Below, piece by piece: positions 17,846 through 25,757 of a stretch of DNA of 64,000 bases. The position numbers were made by a program, and so were the translations under genes. Under the pieces are notes generated by a model. It was not told where the DNA came from. It saw only the letters and a list, made by a program, of their open reading frames with translations, and searched no databases. How positions within the stretch are numbered: position 1 is the first letter of the stretch; each line of letters starts with the position of its first letter. Origin of the DNA: Bacillota bacterium (GTDB taxonomy: Bacteria > Bacillota > Clostridia > Lachnospirales > Lachnospiraceae); the NCBI GenBank assembly GCA_023441965.1, contig JAEZNB010000021.1, positions 7,617 through 71,616 of the forward strand. The letters run 5' to 3'.

Positions 17846-18358
17846 ATGAATCTCAAAGAAATCATTAGTAATAATCTCGATCTGTATATTATCGGCCTTG
17901 CCGCCCTAAGTCTTCTTCTTTTAGCCCTGCTGATCAGCTGTATGGTAAGACTGCATAAGATGAATGTGAAATACAAGAAGTTTATGACAGGGTCGGACGG
18001 AGTAAATCTTGAATCTAAAATCCTCGCCAGATTCGCAGATATAGACGTTCTGAAGACAGACTCCCAACAGGTTCATGCAGAACTGGATGATATTAAGGAA
18101 AACCTTATGATTACATATCAGAAGATCGGAGTAGTGAAGTACGATGCGTTTAAGGAAATGGGAGGAAAGCTAAGCTTTGTCCTTGCCCTTCTTGACAAGA
18201 ATAATAACGGTATTCTGCTGAATTCGGTTCACAGCAGCAGAGAAGGCTGTTATACCTATCTGAAGGAAATCATTAAAGGGGAATCCTTCCTGGAGTTATC
18301 AGAGGATGAAAGAACTGCTCTGAATCAAGCAAAAAATAGCAGTAAATATATGGAATAA
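17846..18358 (+). CDS. DUF4446 membrane-anchored protein
   Basis: A 170-residue protein with one N-terminal membrane helix (about residues 10-33, LYIIGLAALSLLLLALLIS). A soluble domain follows, with the family pattern YQKIGVVKYDAFKEMGGKLSF, DKNNNGILLNSVHSSREGCYTY, and KGESFLELSEDE. I recognise this as DUF4446, which commonly follows parB in clostridia. Its function is unknown; placement suggests a link to the origin or cell pole. GGAGG precedes the ATG. Confidence 0.85.
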   Translation: MNLKEIISNNLDLYIIGLAALSLLLLALLISCMVRLHKMNVKYKKFMTGSDGVNLESKILARFADIDVLKTDSQQVHAELDDIKENLMITYQKIGVVKYDAFKEMGGKLSFVLALLDKNNNGILLNSVHSSREGCYTYLKEIIKGESFLELSEDERTALNQAKNSSKYME

Positions 18359-18464
18359 GGTAAAAAGCTTATTCGATTTTAGAGTACGGTGGATGGATAT
18401 CTGCCAATCACCGCTACTGATAAGTAAGAAGGAGAAGAGCAAGCGGTTATAGAAGTATAAATAT

Positions 18465-18549
18465 AAAGAAAAAAGAGGAGCCATGTGCATGATCTGATAT
18501 GCTCCCCCTAAGTAGATAAGGGGCATATCAAGCTGTACGATGGCTCCTC
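18465..18549 (-). terminator. adhE terminator, nested two-stem hairpin
   Basis: An outer stem GAGGAGCCAT (18475-18484) / ATGGCTCCTC (18540-18549) encloses an inner hairpin built on TGATATGC (18495-18502) / GCATATCA (18523-18530). Read on the minus strand the outer stem is followed by TTTTTTCTTT, so it ends the adhE transcript. The inner hairpin sequence recurs at 25696-25732. Confidence 0.75.
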
Positions 18550-18621
18550 TTACATGAATCTTATATATAGAAAAGGAGAGAAGGCATTAAGTCACTGATG
18601 AAGGAACTCACTATATCCGTA

Positions 18622-21240
18622 TTACTTCTCCTTCTTGGTCATTCCGTTCTTGCCATAGTAGGCAAGCATGTATAGCTCCTCCAATTCACTGACCAGAGGT
18701 AATCTCGGATTTGCTGTGGTACACTGGTCTCCAAAGGCCAGGTCAGCCAGCTCAGGAAGCTTCTTCAGGAAGTCCTTTTCGTCAATACCATATTCCTTCA
18801 GGGTTGCAGGAATTCCAAGGTGACTGTTCAGCTCCTCCACATCCTTGGCGAGCATTTCCACAGCATCTGCCTTATTCTTCGGATTCTTGCCCAAGCGAAG
18901 CATCAGCTCGTAGATCTTATCACTCACGATATAGCTTTCGTATTTTGGCCAGGAGGTAAATTTGGTCGGGCACTCTACACCGTTATAACGAATGACATGA
19001 GGAAGCAGGATGGCATTGGCACAGCCATGAGGGATATGGTACTCACCGCCAAGCTTATGGGCCAGGGAGTGATTGATGCCGAGGAAGGCATTTGTAAAGG
19101 CCATACCGGCAATCGTAGAGGCATTATGCATCTTCTCCCTAGCAACCGGGTCCGCAGCACCCTTGTCATAGGAGTCCTTCAGGTAACGGAAGACCATATC
19201 GATTGCATGAATGGCGAGTGCATCGGTATAATCGGAAGCCAGGATGGAGATATAAGCTTCAATTGCGTGGGTTAATACGTCCATTCCGGTCCAGGCTGTG
19301 GATTTCTTCGGCACACTCATAACAAAATCAGGATCAATAATGGCAACATCAGGAGTCAATTCGTAGTCTGCTAAGGGGTATTTCTTATTCTCCTTCTTAT
19401 CAGAGATAACAGCAAAGGAGGTTACTTCAGAGCCGGTTCCGGAGGTTGTGGGAATTGCTACAAACTGAGCTTTTTTACCCAGGGCAGGGAACTTATAGGC
19501 CCTCTTTCTGATATCCAGGAACTTAAGGGACATATTCTTGAAATCTGCTTCCGGATGCTCATAGAAGAGCCACATGCCCTTAGCTGCATCAATCGCGGAT
19601 CCACCACCAAGAGCGATAATGACATCAGGCTTGAACTTATTCATCTCCTCAACACCCTTTATAATGGTGTCCAAGCTGGGATCAGGCTCTACCTGATCAA
19701 AGATCTCACAATGAACATAGTCCTCCCGCTTTCTTAACTGATACAGCACCTTGCTGACGTATCCTAGCTCTGTCATGGAGGGATCGGTAACGATGAAAGC
19801 CTTGGTGATCCCGGGCATCTTCGCTAAATAAGCGGTAGAACCGGACTCAAAATAAATCCTGCTGGGAACCTTGAACCACTGCATATTTACCCTCCTCTTA
19901 GCAACCCGCTTGTAGTTGACTAGATCGACTGCCGATACGTTATGAGTCGTGGAATTACCGCCATATGAGCCGCAGCCCAGGGTCAGGGAAGGCATATTTG
20001 TATTATACAGATCACCGATTGCACCATGGGTGGAAGGTGAATTTACAATGATTCGTCCGGTTCTCATTCTGGCAGAGAAGTCGTTAATTACTTTACTATC
20101 GGTGGAGTGGATTACGCTGGAGTGACCCAGACCACCCAGTTCAATCATTTTCTCACAGAGCAGGAAGCCTTGCTCTACATCAGCAGCCTTCAGAATGGCA
20201 AGTACCGGAGACAGCTTTTCCTTGGATAGGGGATAATCTTCACCGACTCCATCAATCTCTGTGCAGATGATTTTCGTGTCTGCAGGAACTTTAATTCCTG
20301 CCATTGCGGCGATTGCAGCAGGAGACTGACCGACGATGGCCGGATTTACATGACCGCTTTCCTTATTGATGACAACAGCCTCTAATTGTTTGCTTTCTTC
20401 TCTCGTTGTGAAGTAGCAGCCGGCCTTCTTCATGAGATTAACAGCCTCTGCATAAACCGGGGCTTCAATAATAGCGGCCTGTTCAGAAGCACAGATCATA
20501 CCGTTATCAAAGGATTTGGATAAGACCAGGTCATTAACGGCACGCTTTAAGTTGGCAGTCTTTTCTATAAAGCAGGGTACATTACCGGGGCCTACGCCAA
20601 GTGCCGGCTTTCCTGCAGAGTAAGCCTGCTTCACCATACCGGAACCACCGGTAGCCAGGATCATGGATACGCTCGGATGGTTCATCAGCTCTCTGGTAGC
20701 ATCAATGGACGGGAACTCAATCCATTGAATACAATGTTCGGGAGCCCCGGCTTGTCTGGCAGCTTCGTAAAGGGTTCTGGCAGCCTCTGCTGAGCACTTC
20801 TGTGCACTGGGATGGAAGCCAAAGATGATCGGGTTTCTGGTTTTGATACAGGTAAGGCACTTGAACATGGTTGTAGAGGTGGGATTAGTTACAGGGGTAA
20901 CACCGGCTACCACGCCGACCGGTTCTGCTACAATCATGTAATCCTCTTCTTCGTTATCTTCTATAATTCCAACCGTCTTCTGATACTTGATGGAATGCCA
21001 TACAAATTCTGTAGCGAAGATATTTTTCGTGATTTTATCCTCGTAAATTCCTCTGCCGGTTTCCTCGACAGCCATTTTGGCCAGCAGCTGCTGTTTTGCC
21101 AAACCAGCCAGGGCCATCTCATGAACGATTTTATCTATAGCCTTCTGATCCATCAGAGCAAATTCGTCGAGAGCAAGCAGAGCGTTCTTCACTAATTGAT
21201 CCACATGTTCCTTTGGTGTAGGTTGCGTTAAGGTTTTCAT
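18622..21240 (-). CDS. adhE: Bifunctional acetaldehyde-CoA/alcohol dehydrogenase AdhE
   Basis: AdhE reduces acetyl-CoA to acetaldehyde and then ethanol, with NADH, the main route of ethanol formation in fermenting clostridia. I start at 21240 (MKTLTQPTPKEHVDQL), six bases after GGAGG; the 5' extension to 21312 covers the promoter. The 872 residues fit the family. The first half is an aldehyde dehydrogenase with nucleophile Cys in SFDNGMICASEQ. The second is an iron-type alcohol dehydrogenase with GGGSAIDAAK and metal-binding histidines in NHSLAHKLGGEYHIPHG. Regulation by Rex is strongly suggested by the upstream sites. Confidence 0.97.
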   Translation of the reverse strand: MKTLTQPTPKEHVDQLVKNALLALDEFALMDQKAIDKIVHEMALAGLAKQQLLAKMAVEETGRGIYEDKITKNIFATEFVWHSIKYQKTVGIIEDNEEEDYMIVAEPVGVVAGVTPVTNPTSTTMFKCLTCIKTRNPIIFGFHPSAQKCSAEAARTLYEAARQAGAPEHCIQWIEFPSIDATRELMNHPSVSMILATGGSGMVKQAYSAGKPALGVGPGNVPCFIEKTANLKRAVNDLVLSKSFDNGMICASEQAAIIEAPVYAEAVNLMKKAGCYFTTREESKQLEAVVINKESGHVNPAIVGQSPAAIAAMAGIKVPADTKIICTEIDGVGEDYPLSKEKLSPVLAILKAADVEQGFLLCEKMIELGGLGHSSVIHSTDSKVINDFSARMRTGRIIVNSPSTHGAIGDLYNTNMPSLTLGCGSYGGNSTTHNVSAVDLVNYKRVAKRRVNMQWFKVPSRIYFESGSTAYLAKMPGITKAFIVTDPSMTELGYVSKVLYQLRKREDYVHCEIFDQVEPDPSLDTIIKGVEEMNKFKPDVIIALGGGSAIDAAKGMWLFYEHPEADFKNMSLKFLDIRKRAYKFPALGKKAQFVAIPTTSGTGSEVTSFAVISDKKENKKYPLADYELTPDVAIIDPDFVMSVPKKSTAWTGMDVLTHAIEAYISILASDYTDALAIHAIDMVFRYLKDSYDKGAADPVAREKMHNASTIAGMAFTNAFLGINHSLAHKLGGEYHIPHGCANAILLPHVIRYNGVECPTKFTSWPKYESYIVSDKIYELMLRLGKNPKNKADAVEMLAKDVEELNSHLGIPATLKEYGIDEKDFLKKLPELADLAFGDQCTTANPRLPLVSELEELYMLAYYGKNGMTKKEK

Positions 21241-21251
21241 AGACATCCTCC

Positions 21252-21336
21252 ATGTTAAAAAATTAACAACTGCTTCTGAGATAAATATAGCAGAAAGGCT
21301 TTTATTTGTCAAAGTATATTGTTAAATAAATAACAA
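21252..21336 (-). promoter_or_regulatory. adhE promoter flanked by two Rex operators
   Basis: On the minus strand TTGACA (21307-21312) and TATATT (21284-21289) are 17 bases apart. An 18-mer matching the Rex consensus TTGTTAA-N4-TTAACAA with one mismatch lies between start site and ribosome site (21252-21269). A second with one mismatch lies just upstream of the -35 (21319-21336). Rex is the NADH/NAD-sensing repressor of fermentation genes, so NADH accumulation should relieve repression of adhE. Confidence 0.82.
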
Positions 21337-21456
21337 TAAAAATTTTAGCTAGATTTCTTTATGTTTGTAGGAAATACACAAAACAGTATAGTATAATAGT
21401 AAATAAGAAGCATTAGCGTAATATATAATACCAATTTGTTTATTACCCTTTTTTAT

Positions 21457-21479
21457 CCCTATTTTTCCTACAAATAGGG
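21457..21479. repeat. Inverted repeat before the HD-GYP gene
   Basis: CCCTATTT (21457-21464) and AAATAGGG (21472-21479) with a seven-base spacer, 148 bases before the HD-GYP start. It may be an operator or a hairpin; the surrounding 21337-21626 holds no supportable gene. Confidence 0.4.
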
Positions 21480-21626
21480 TATAGAACTATTGTATGATTG
21501 AAAAAAAGTCAAAAAAAGAGGATTATTATATCAGAACTATAGAAAAAGTACATGAAATATGGTATAAATACATGGCATACGTTATGCAGTGAGATAGAGC
21601 TGGGAACAAGGAAGAAAGGGTTTATA

Positions 21627-22691
21627 ATGAGGGTAATCTCAATTGATTCCATTAAAGGGAACGAGTTATTGGCGAAAGATATCTTAAACAATAATAATTC
21701 CGTTCTAATGGCAGCCGGGACGGTAGTAAAAAGAGAATATGTGGATAGATTAAAGGATTTGGATATAGAGTTTATCTATGTGGACGATGAGTTTGGACAG
21801 GGAGTCAATCTTACGGAAAGCCTGGAACTTCACATTAAGGAGCAGTGTCAGGAAGCTGTCCGTAATATTCTTCTGAAATATTCTTATCACAATGACCAGG
21901 AGCTGGAGGAGATCCGGTCAATTGCGGATGAGATTATTTATGATATCATAAATGAGCAGGAGGTTATGTATAATATCTCCTGTATTCGGAATAAAAGTGA
22001 AAGCACCTATTCCCATTCCTTAAATGTCTGTGCCCTATCTGTTATTTTAGCTTTGAAGCTTAAGCTGCCAAAGACAAGGGTTAAGGATATCGCCATAGGC
22101 TGCCTTCTGCATGATATCGGGTTTACCTTTATGAGTATGGATTATAGCAGCCTTCGCCTTGAGGACTGTTCCGAGAAGGAGCGGAAGGAAATCAAAAAGC
22201 ATATTATCTATGGCTATTCAGCTGTGGAGAAGGTGGACTGGCTTTCCCCCATCTCCAAGGACATTATTATCAGCCATCATGAGAGGCTGGATGGATCCGG
22301 CTACCCCTTCCGTCAGAAGGATGATAAGATTAAAATCGGCAGTAAGATTGCAGCTGTATGTGATGAATTTGACAGCAGGGTCTATGGCAATCTGACCGCC
22401 AAAATGAAGGTACATGATGCGATTGATTATATTGTCAGCCAGGCAGGCGTCAAGTTTGACTTCAATGTGGTGAGAGCCTTCGTTGCTTCTGTTGCGGCAT
22501 ACCCGACAGGTGCTCTTGTTATCACAAATGAGGATGAGGTAGGAATCGTCCTAAGGCAGAATACGAAATGCCCGACCAGGCCGGTGATCCGTATTATTAA
22601 GAATAAAGAGGGTGAGAAGCCCAAGGAGTGGATTGAGAAGGACCTTACCAAGGAGCTTACCTTATTTATCACGGATACCATCATGGATTAA
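21627..22691 (+). CDS. HD-GYP domain protein, probable cyclic-di-GMP phosphodiesterase
   Basis: HD-GYP proteins hydrolyse cyclic-di-GMP. I use ATG 21627, which has GAAAGGG before it; the frame is open further up. The 354-residue product starts MRVISIDSIKG and has an N-terminal domain of about 100 residues common in clostridial members. The catalytic domain shows H130, the HD pair H162-D163, and HHERLDGSGYP at 217-227, the full GYP signature. It has no membrane segment. With the two GGDEF proteins in this window it completes a make-and-break set for the second messenger, though they need not act together. Confidence 0.9.
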   Translation: MRVISIDSIKGNELLAKDILNNNNSVLMAAGTVVKREYVDRLKDLDIEFIYVDDEFGQGVNLTESLELHIKEQCQEAVRNILLKYSYHNDQELEEIRSIADEIIYDIINEQEVMYNISCIRNKSESTYSHSLNVCALSVILALKLKLPKTRVKDIAIGCLLHDIGFTFMSMDYSSLRLEDCSEKERKEIKKHIIYGYSAVEKVDWLSPISKDIIISHHERLDGSGYPFRQKDDKIKIGSKIAAVCDEFDSRVYGNLTAKMKVHDAIDYIVSQAGVKFDFNVVRAFVASVAAYPTGALVITNEDEVGIVLRQNTKCPTRPVIRIIKNKEGEKPKEWIEKDLTKELTLFITDTIMD

Positions 22692-22716
22692 GCTTTATCA
22701 TAAACATATTAATATA

Positions 22717-22760
22717 GGAGGAGATCCATCCGGATTTGGTGGATAACCTCCTTATTTTTA
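22717..22760 (+). terminator. Terminator after the HD-GYP gene
   Basis: GGAGG (22717-22721) and CCTCC (22747-22751) bracket an inner ATCCA/TGGAT stem, followed by TTATTTTTA. Confidence 0.6.
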
Positions 22761-22814
22761 TGTCTTATCGTGGATATCAGCACGGTTCTCTGCGTTTGAG
22801 GCTTGCGCTTTCTC

Positions 22815-22841
22815 TGTGAATATGATATATATATTATCACA
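22815..22841. repeat. 27-base near-palindrome upstream of the DUF3881 gene
   Basis: TGTGA at the left and TCACA at the right flank an AT-rich centre (ATATGATATATATATTA). It lies 121 bases before the start codon and could be an operator. Confidence 0.35.
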
Positions 22842-22962
22842 TGATTAGGAATAGGCAGACGTAACTTAGGAATAAAATTAACATACAGGCAATACTTAAG
22901 ATGGGGATTATCCTTATCTAAAGCATATGATACTGTAGGGTATAGATTGGCAGGTGAAAGTA

Positions 22963-23859
22963 ATGCATAGCTATTTGAGAGCCATCGGCTTCAGTGAAAT
23001 CCATAACAGAACGGACCTAAACCAGTTATTGGACCTGGTAAAGGAAGAGGCGACCGGAATCAGATCCGTACAGACCGGTAAAAATACAGAGTTAATCGAG
23101 ATATCCAGAGTCTTCGGAGAGGGCTTAGGAATTACACTTCGAGGAGAATATGACAGAAGCGGAGTGTTCCATATGGAGCATTATTTTCCATATCTGATCG
23201 GTCATACCATTAGTACCAGTGAAGAGGTCGGGATTAATAAAAGGGTTGATACCGAGGCTTATACCGGTATGTGCGATGATTACAGACTGGGTGTATCTCT
23301 GATCTTTTATCTGCAGAATGTGGTGGAGTTTCTTGAGAAGAAAAATCAGAATATGCCGATGAATACGAATTTTCCGATTTCTCTGGCTGCTCTGTCCTTG
23401 GAGGGGAGGACCCTGCTTCCGATTGAGAAGGATGAGGTTCAGGTACGAAACATTAAGGCGGAGACCAAATATCGGAATAATTTGATTGCTGAAGCAAAGA
23501 AGGGCAACCAGGATGCCATCGACAGCCTGACCATTGACGATATCGACACCTATGCCATGGTTTCCAGACGGGCCAAGAAGGAGGATATCTATTCGATCGT
23601 AGATACCAGCTTTATCCCCTTTGGATCAGAATCTGATAATTACTCTATTATCGCTACGATTCAGGAATGTAATCTGATTGTAAATGAATATACCAAGGAA
23701 GAGCTTTATGACTTACTGCTCTGCTGTAATGATATCAGCTTCCGTCTCTGTATCAACAGGAAGGATATGCTGGGGGAACCGGCAGTTGGCCGCAGATTCA
23801 AGGGTAACATCTGGATGCAGGGGAATATCGCCTTTTCAGGGCAGACCGCAAACCAATAG
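22963..23859 (+). CDS. DUF3881 family protein
   Basis: A 298-residue soluble protein without signal peptide or membrane helix. I recognise it as DUF3881, a family that I recall mainly from Lachnospiraceae: the start MHSYLRAIGFSEIHNRTDL and the later HMEHYFPYLIGHTISTSEEV are characteristic. I prefer the ATG at 22963 over GTG 22954 because AGGTGA is then spaced six bases away. Its function is unknown. It stands alone, with a tight hairpin after it. Confidence 0.82.
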   Translation: MHSYLRAIGFSEIHNRTDLNQLLDLVKEEATGIRSVQTGKNTELIEISRVFGEGLGITLRGEYDRSGVFHMEHYFPYLIGHTISTSEEVGINKRVDTEAYTGMCDDYRLGVSLIFYLQNVVEFLEKKNQNMPMNTNFPISLAALSLEGRTLLPIEKDEVQVRNIKAETKYRNNLIAEAKKGNQDAIDSLTIDDIDTYAMVSRRAKKEDIYSIVDTSFIPFGSESDNYSIIATIQECNLIVNEYTKEELYDLLLCCNDISFRLCINRKDMLGEPAVGRRFKGNIWMQGNIAFSGQTANQ

Positions 23860-23874
23860 TACTGTGTAAGCAAG

Positions 23875-23906
23875 CCGGAAGAAGCCCTACCGAGGGCTTC
23901 TTCCGG
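23875..23906 (+). other. 14-bp perfect hairpin without a U run
   Basis: CCGGAAGAAGCCCT (23875-23888) and AGGGCTTCTTCCGG (23893-23906) with an ACCG tetraloop, 15 bases after the DUF3881 stop. Neither side has a T tract, so it is not a standard intrinsic terminator; it may protect the 3' end of the mRNA. Confidence 0.55.
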
Positions 23907-24071
23907 AGAAAAACGTTCATGTGTCAGCTGGCTTACGGTGTGAAAGAGGATCAGTGTGACAGATTAGGATTAGGTTAGCGAACGTTAAAATCAAACGTCA
24001 GCAAACGTTAAATTCCTTCTGATAGGATATTGACTTAGGAAGAAGGAAATAGTAGAATAAATACGTTGTTT

Positions 24072-24145
24072 GTGCTTGTAGCTCAGCAGGATAGAGCGTC
24101 CGCCTCCTAAGCGGAAGGTCGTGGGTTCAAATCCCGCCAGGCACG
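24072..24145 (+). tRNA. tRNA-Arg (anticodon CCT)
   Basis: A 74-base cloverleaf. The acceptor stem is GTGCTTG/CAGGCAC (one G-U), the D arm GCTC...GAGC, the anticodon stem TCCGC/GCGGA with loop CTCCTAA giving anticodon CCT, and the T arm GTGGG TTCAAAT CCCGC. CCT reads AGG, arginine. CCA is not encoded. Confidence 0.95.
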
Positions 24146-24168
24146 TTAAAAATGTAAAAGAAGAAGAA

Positions 24169-24220
24169 AAGCTTTTCCGGAAGAACCCGATCACACGAGA
24201 TCTTCCGGAAAAGCTTTTTT
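24169..24220 (+). terminator. Terminator after tRNA-Arg
   Basis: A perfect 16-bp stem (24169-24184 with 24201-24216) contains CCGGAAGA, similar to the hairpin 300 bases upstream, and runs into TTTT. Confidence 0.8.
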
Positions 24221-24330
24221 ACTATATACACATTAGTAGCAAAAAGAGGGGGAAAGGATAATATGTATCCTATTTAATGCCGATATAGTATTTAAGTACT
24301 AAAATTTTATAGAAGCAGATAGGAGCTAAG

Positions 24331-25659
24331 ATGAAAATTAAATTGAACGGAGTTTTTTTTGGCTGCTTTTTTCTGATGGCTTTTCTGGCAGAAATATATT
24401 TTCTTCTGCGTCCGGAAGCAGATCTCTTTACCATAGGCAGCTTGGGTATCGTTGTACTGATCAGTCTATACCTACTGATAGATTCCATACGCAACCAATG
24501 GAGGCAGAGCAAGGAAAAGACCTTATTCTATCTTGAGAATATGTACCGGGAAGAAGTAGAGAGAGGTAATGTCAGGTATACGGAGCAGATGAATCTTCAG
24601 AAGGCTTCTTATACGGCCGGTAAAAAGAATGCAGCAAATCTCGAAGATAAGCTGGAGGAGCTTATGCTTAGGCTCCAAGCCATGGAGAAAAGCAATACCG
24701 AGGCGCTGCGTAAAGTGGAAGAGCTTCAGAAAAGACTGATGGAGGGGCAGAAAAATGCCTTGAATATAGAGGTAAACTATCAGAAGGATAATACCAAGAC
24801 TCTGATTGCTGCCATCAGGGAGGAGGCCGAAAGGCTTCACTCTGAGGATAAGCTGGACTTGATCCTTGAGGCTATAAAGGAGCTGAAAGAGTTACCGCTA
24901 CAAGTGGATCGAGGGAGCATCTCCCGAAAGCAATATATAGAGGATAGCTTCACGGAAGAGGGAACAGAGTCGGAAAATATGCTTTCTGAAGTTGAGACTT
25001 GGGAGCAACCGGAGGAGATAGAAACTGAGTCAGAATCCTGGGAGGAGATCGGGTCATATGCTTCAGAGGCTGAGACGGAAAGTGTGTTAGAAGCCATACT
25101 GCAGGAAACACTGCTTGGGATGGAACAGGAAGACCAATTACCAGAGGATGAGATCGGAGAAGAGCCGGTAGTCATGCTGGCAGAGGCAGAAAACCCGGGG
25201 GAGCAGGAAGCCATATTGCCTGTAGTTGAGACCTGGGAGGAGCAGGAAGCTATATTGCCTGAAGTTGAGACTTGGGAGGAGCTGGACGCCATACTGTCCG
25301 AGGCAGAAACCAGGAAAGAGCCGGAAGCCATGTTGCCGGAGGGAGAGACCTGGGAGGTGCCTGGGGTGAAGCAATCAGAGGTAGATACTTGGGAAGAGCA
25401 GAGCATGGAAGAAGCGCCGGAGGTGACACCCTCTATGGAGGAACTGACAGAGGAGAAGCTGACCGAAGGGCAGTGGACGGAAGAGGAGGACAGGACCGAA
25501 GAGGAGGAGCTGAAAGCGGAGCAAGAGCAGATGGAAGAGCCGGTGACAGAAGCTATGATGGAGACGAGTGAACCAAAGGTCGTCCCTCTGTATGATGACC
25601 CCTATAAGAGCCTGACCACGGAGGAGATTGCGGCCATGTTTGCTTCCTACGGAAAATAA
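24331..25659 (+). CDS. Membrane-anchored coiled-coil protein with acidic tandem repeats
   Basis: I do not recognise the family. The 442 residues begin with two membrane helices (about 8-26 and 35-52) and then a long coiled coil (about 60-185, LEDKLEELMLRLQAMEKSN). A highly acidic region follows with tandem 13-residue repeats of the type EAILPEVETWEEL (residues ~280-357). The C-terminus is a separate short motif, DDPYKSLTTEEIAAMFASYG, of the kind that I have seen at the ends of unrelated Lachnospiraceae proteins. The likely topology is a short loop outside with the coiled coil in the cytosol. No function can be given. Confidence 0.75.
   Translation: MKIKLNGVFFGCFFLMAFLAEIYFLLRPEADLFTIGSLGIVVLISLYLLIDSIRNQWRQSKEKTLFYLENMYREEVERGNVRYTEQMNLQKASYTAGKKNAANLEDKLEELMLRLQAMEKSNTEALRKVEELQKRLMEGQKNALNIEVNYQKDNTKTLIAAIREEAERLHSEDKLDLILEAIKELKELPLQVDRGSISRKQYIEDSFTEEGTESENMLSEVETWEQPEEIETESESWEEIGSYASEAETESVLEAILQETLLGMEQEDQLPEDEIGEEPVVMLAEAENPGEQEAILPVVETWEEQEAILPEVETWEELDAILSEAETRKEPEAMLPEGETWEVPGVKQSEVDTWEEQSMEEAPEVTPSMEELTEEKLTEGQWTEEEDRTEEEELKAEQEQMEEPVTEAMMETSEPKVVPLYDDPYKSLTTEEIAAMFASYGK
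25168..25401 (+). repeat. 39-bp tandem coding repeat, six units
   Basis: Six consecutive 13-codon units lie within the acidic protein: two near-identical (EAILPVVETWEEQ, EAILPEVETWEEL) and four more diverged ones. The first and last units are the most degenerate. Confidence 0.75.
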
Positions 25660-25680
25660 CCTGAGAATAGGTAAAGATTA

Positions 25681-25757
25681 AGCCACCGTTCCAAATGATA
25701 TGCCCCCTGTCAAGTAGACAGGGGGCATATCAACAAGCTGGAAGGGTGGCTATTTTT
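25681..25757 (+). terminator. Nested two-stem terminator with core shared with the adhE terminator
   Basis: The outer stem AGCCACC (25681-25687) / GGTGGCT (25745-25751), extended by TTCCA/TGGAA, encloses a perfect 16-bp hairpin (25696-25711 with 25717-25732, loop AAGTA). ATTTTTTA follows on the plus strand. It lies between convergent genes. Confidence 0.8.

Noticed and set aside
25168..25401. CRISPR-like array from the regular 39-base spacing
   Set aside because: The repeats are in frame, vary by codon substitution, have no spacers and lie inside a protein gene.
24837..25406. Minus-strand 189-codon Ser-rich frame
   Set aside because: It is the antisense shadow of the acidic repeats (Glu codons read as Ser/Leu) and has no ribosome site.
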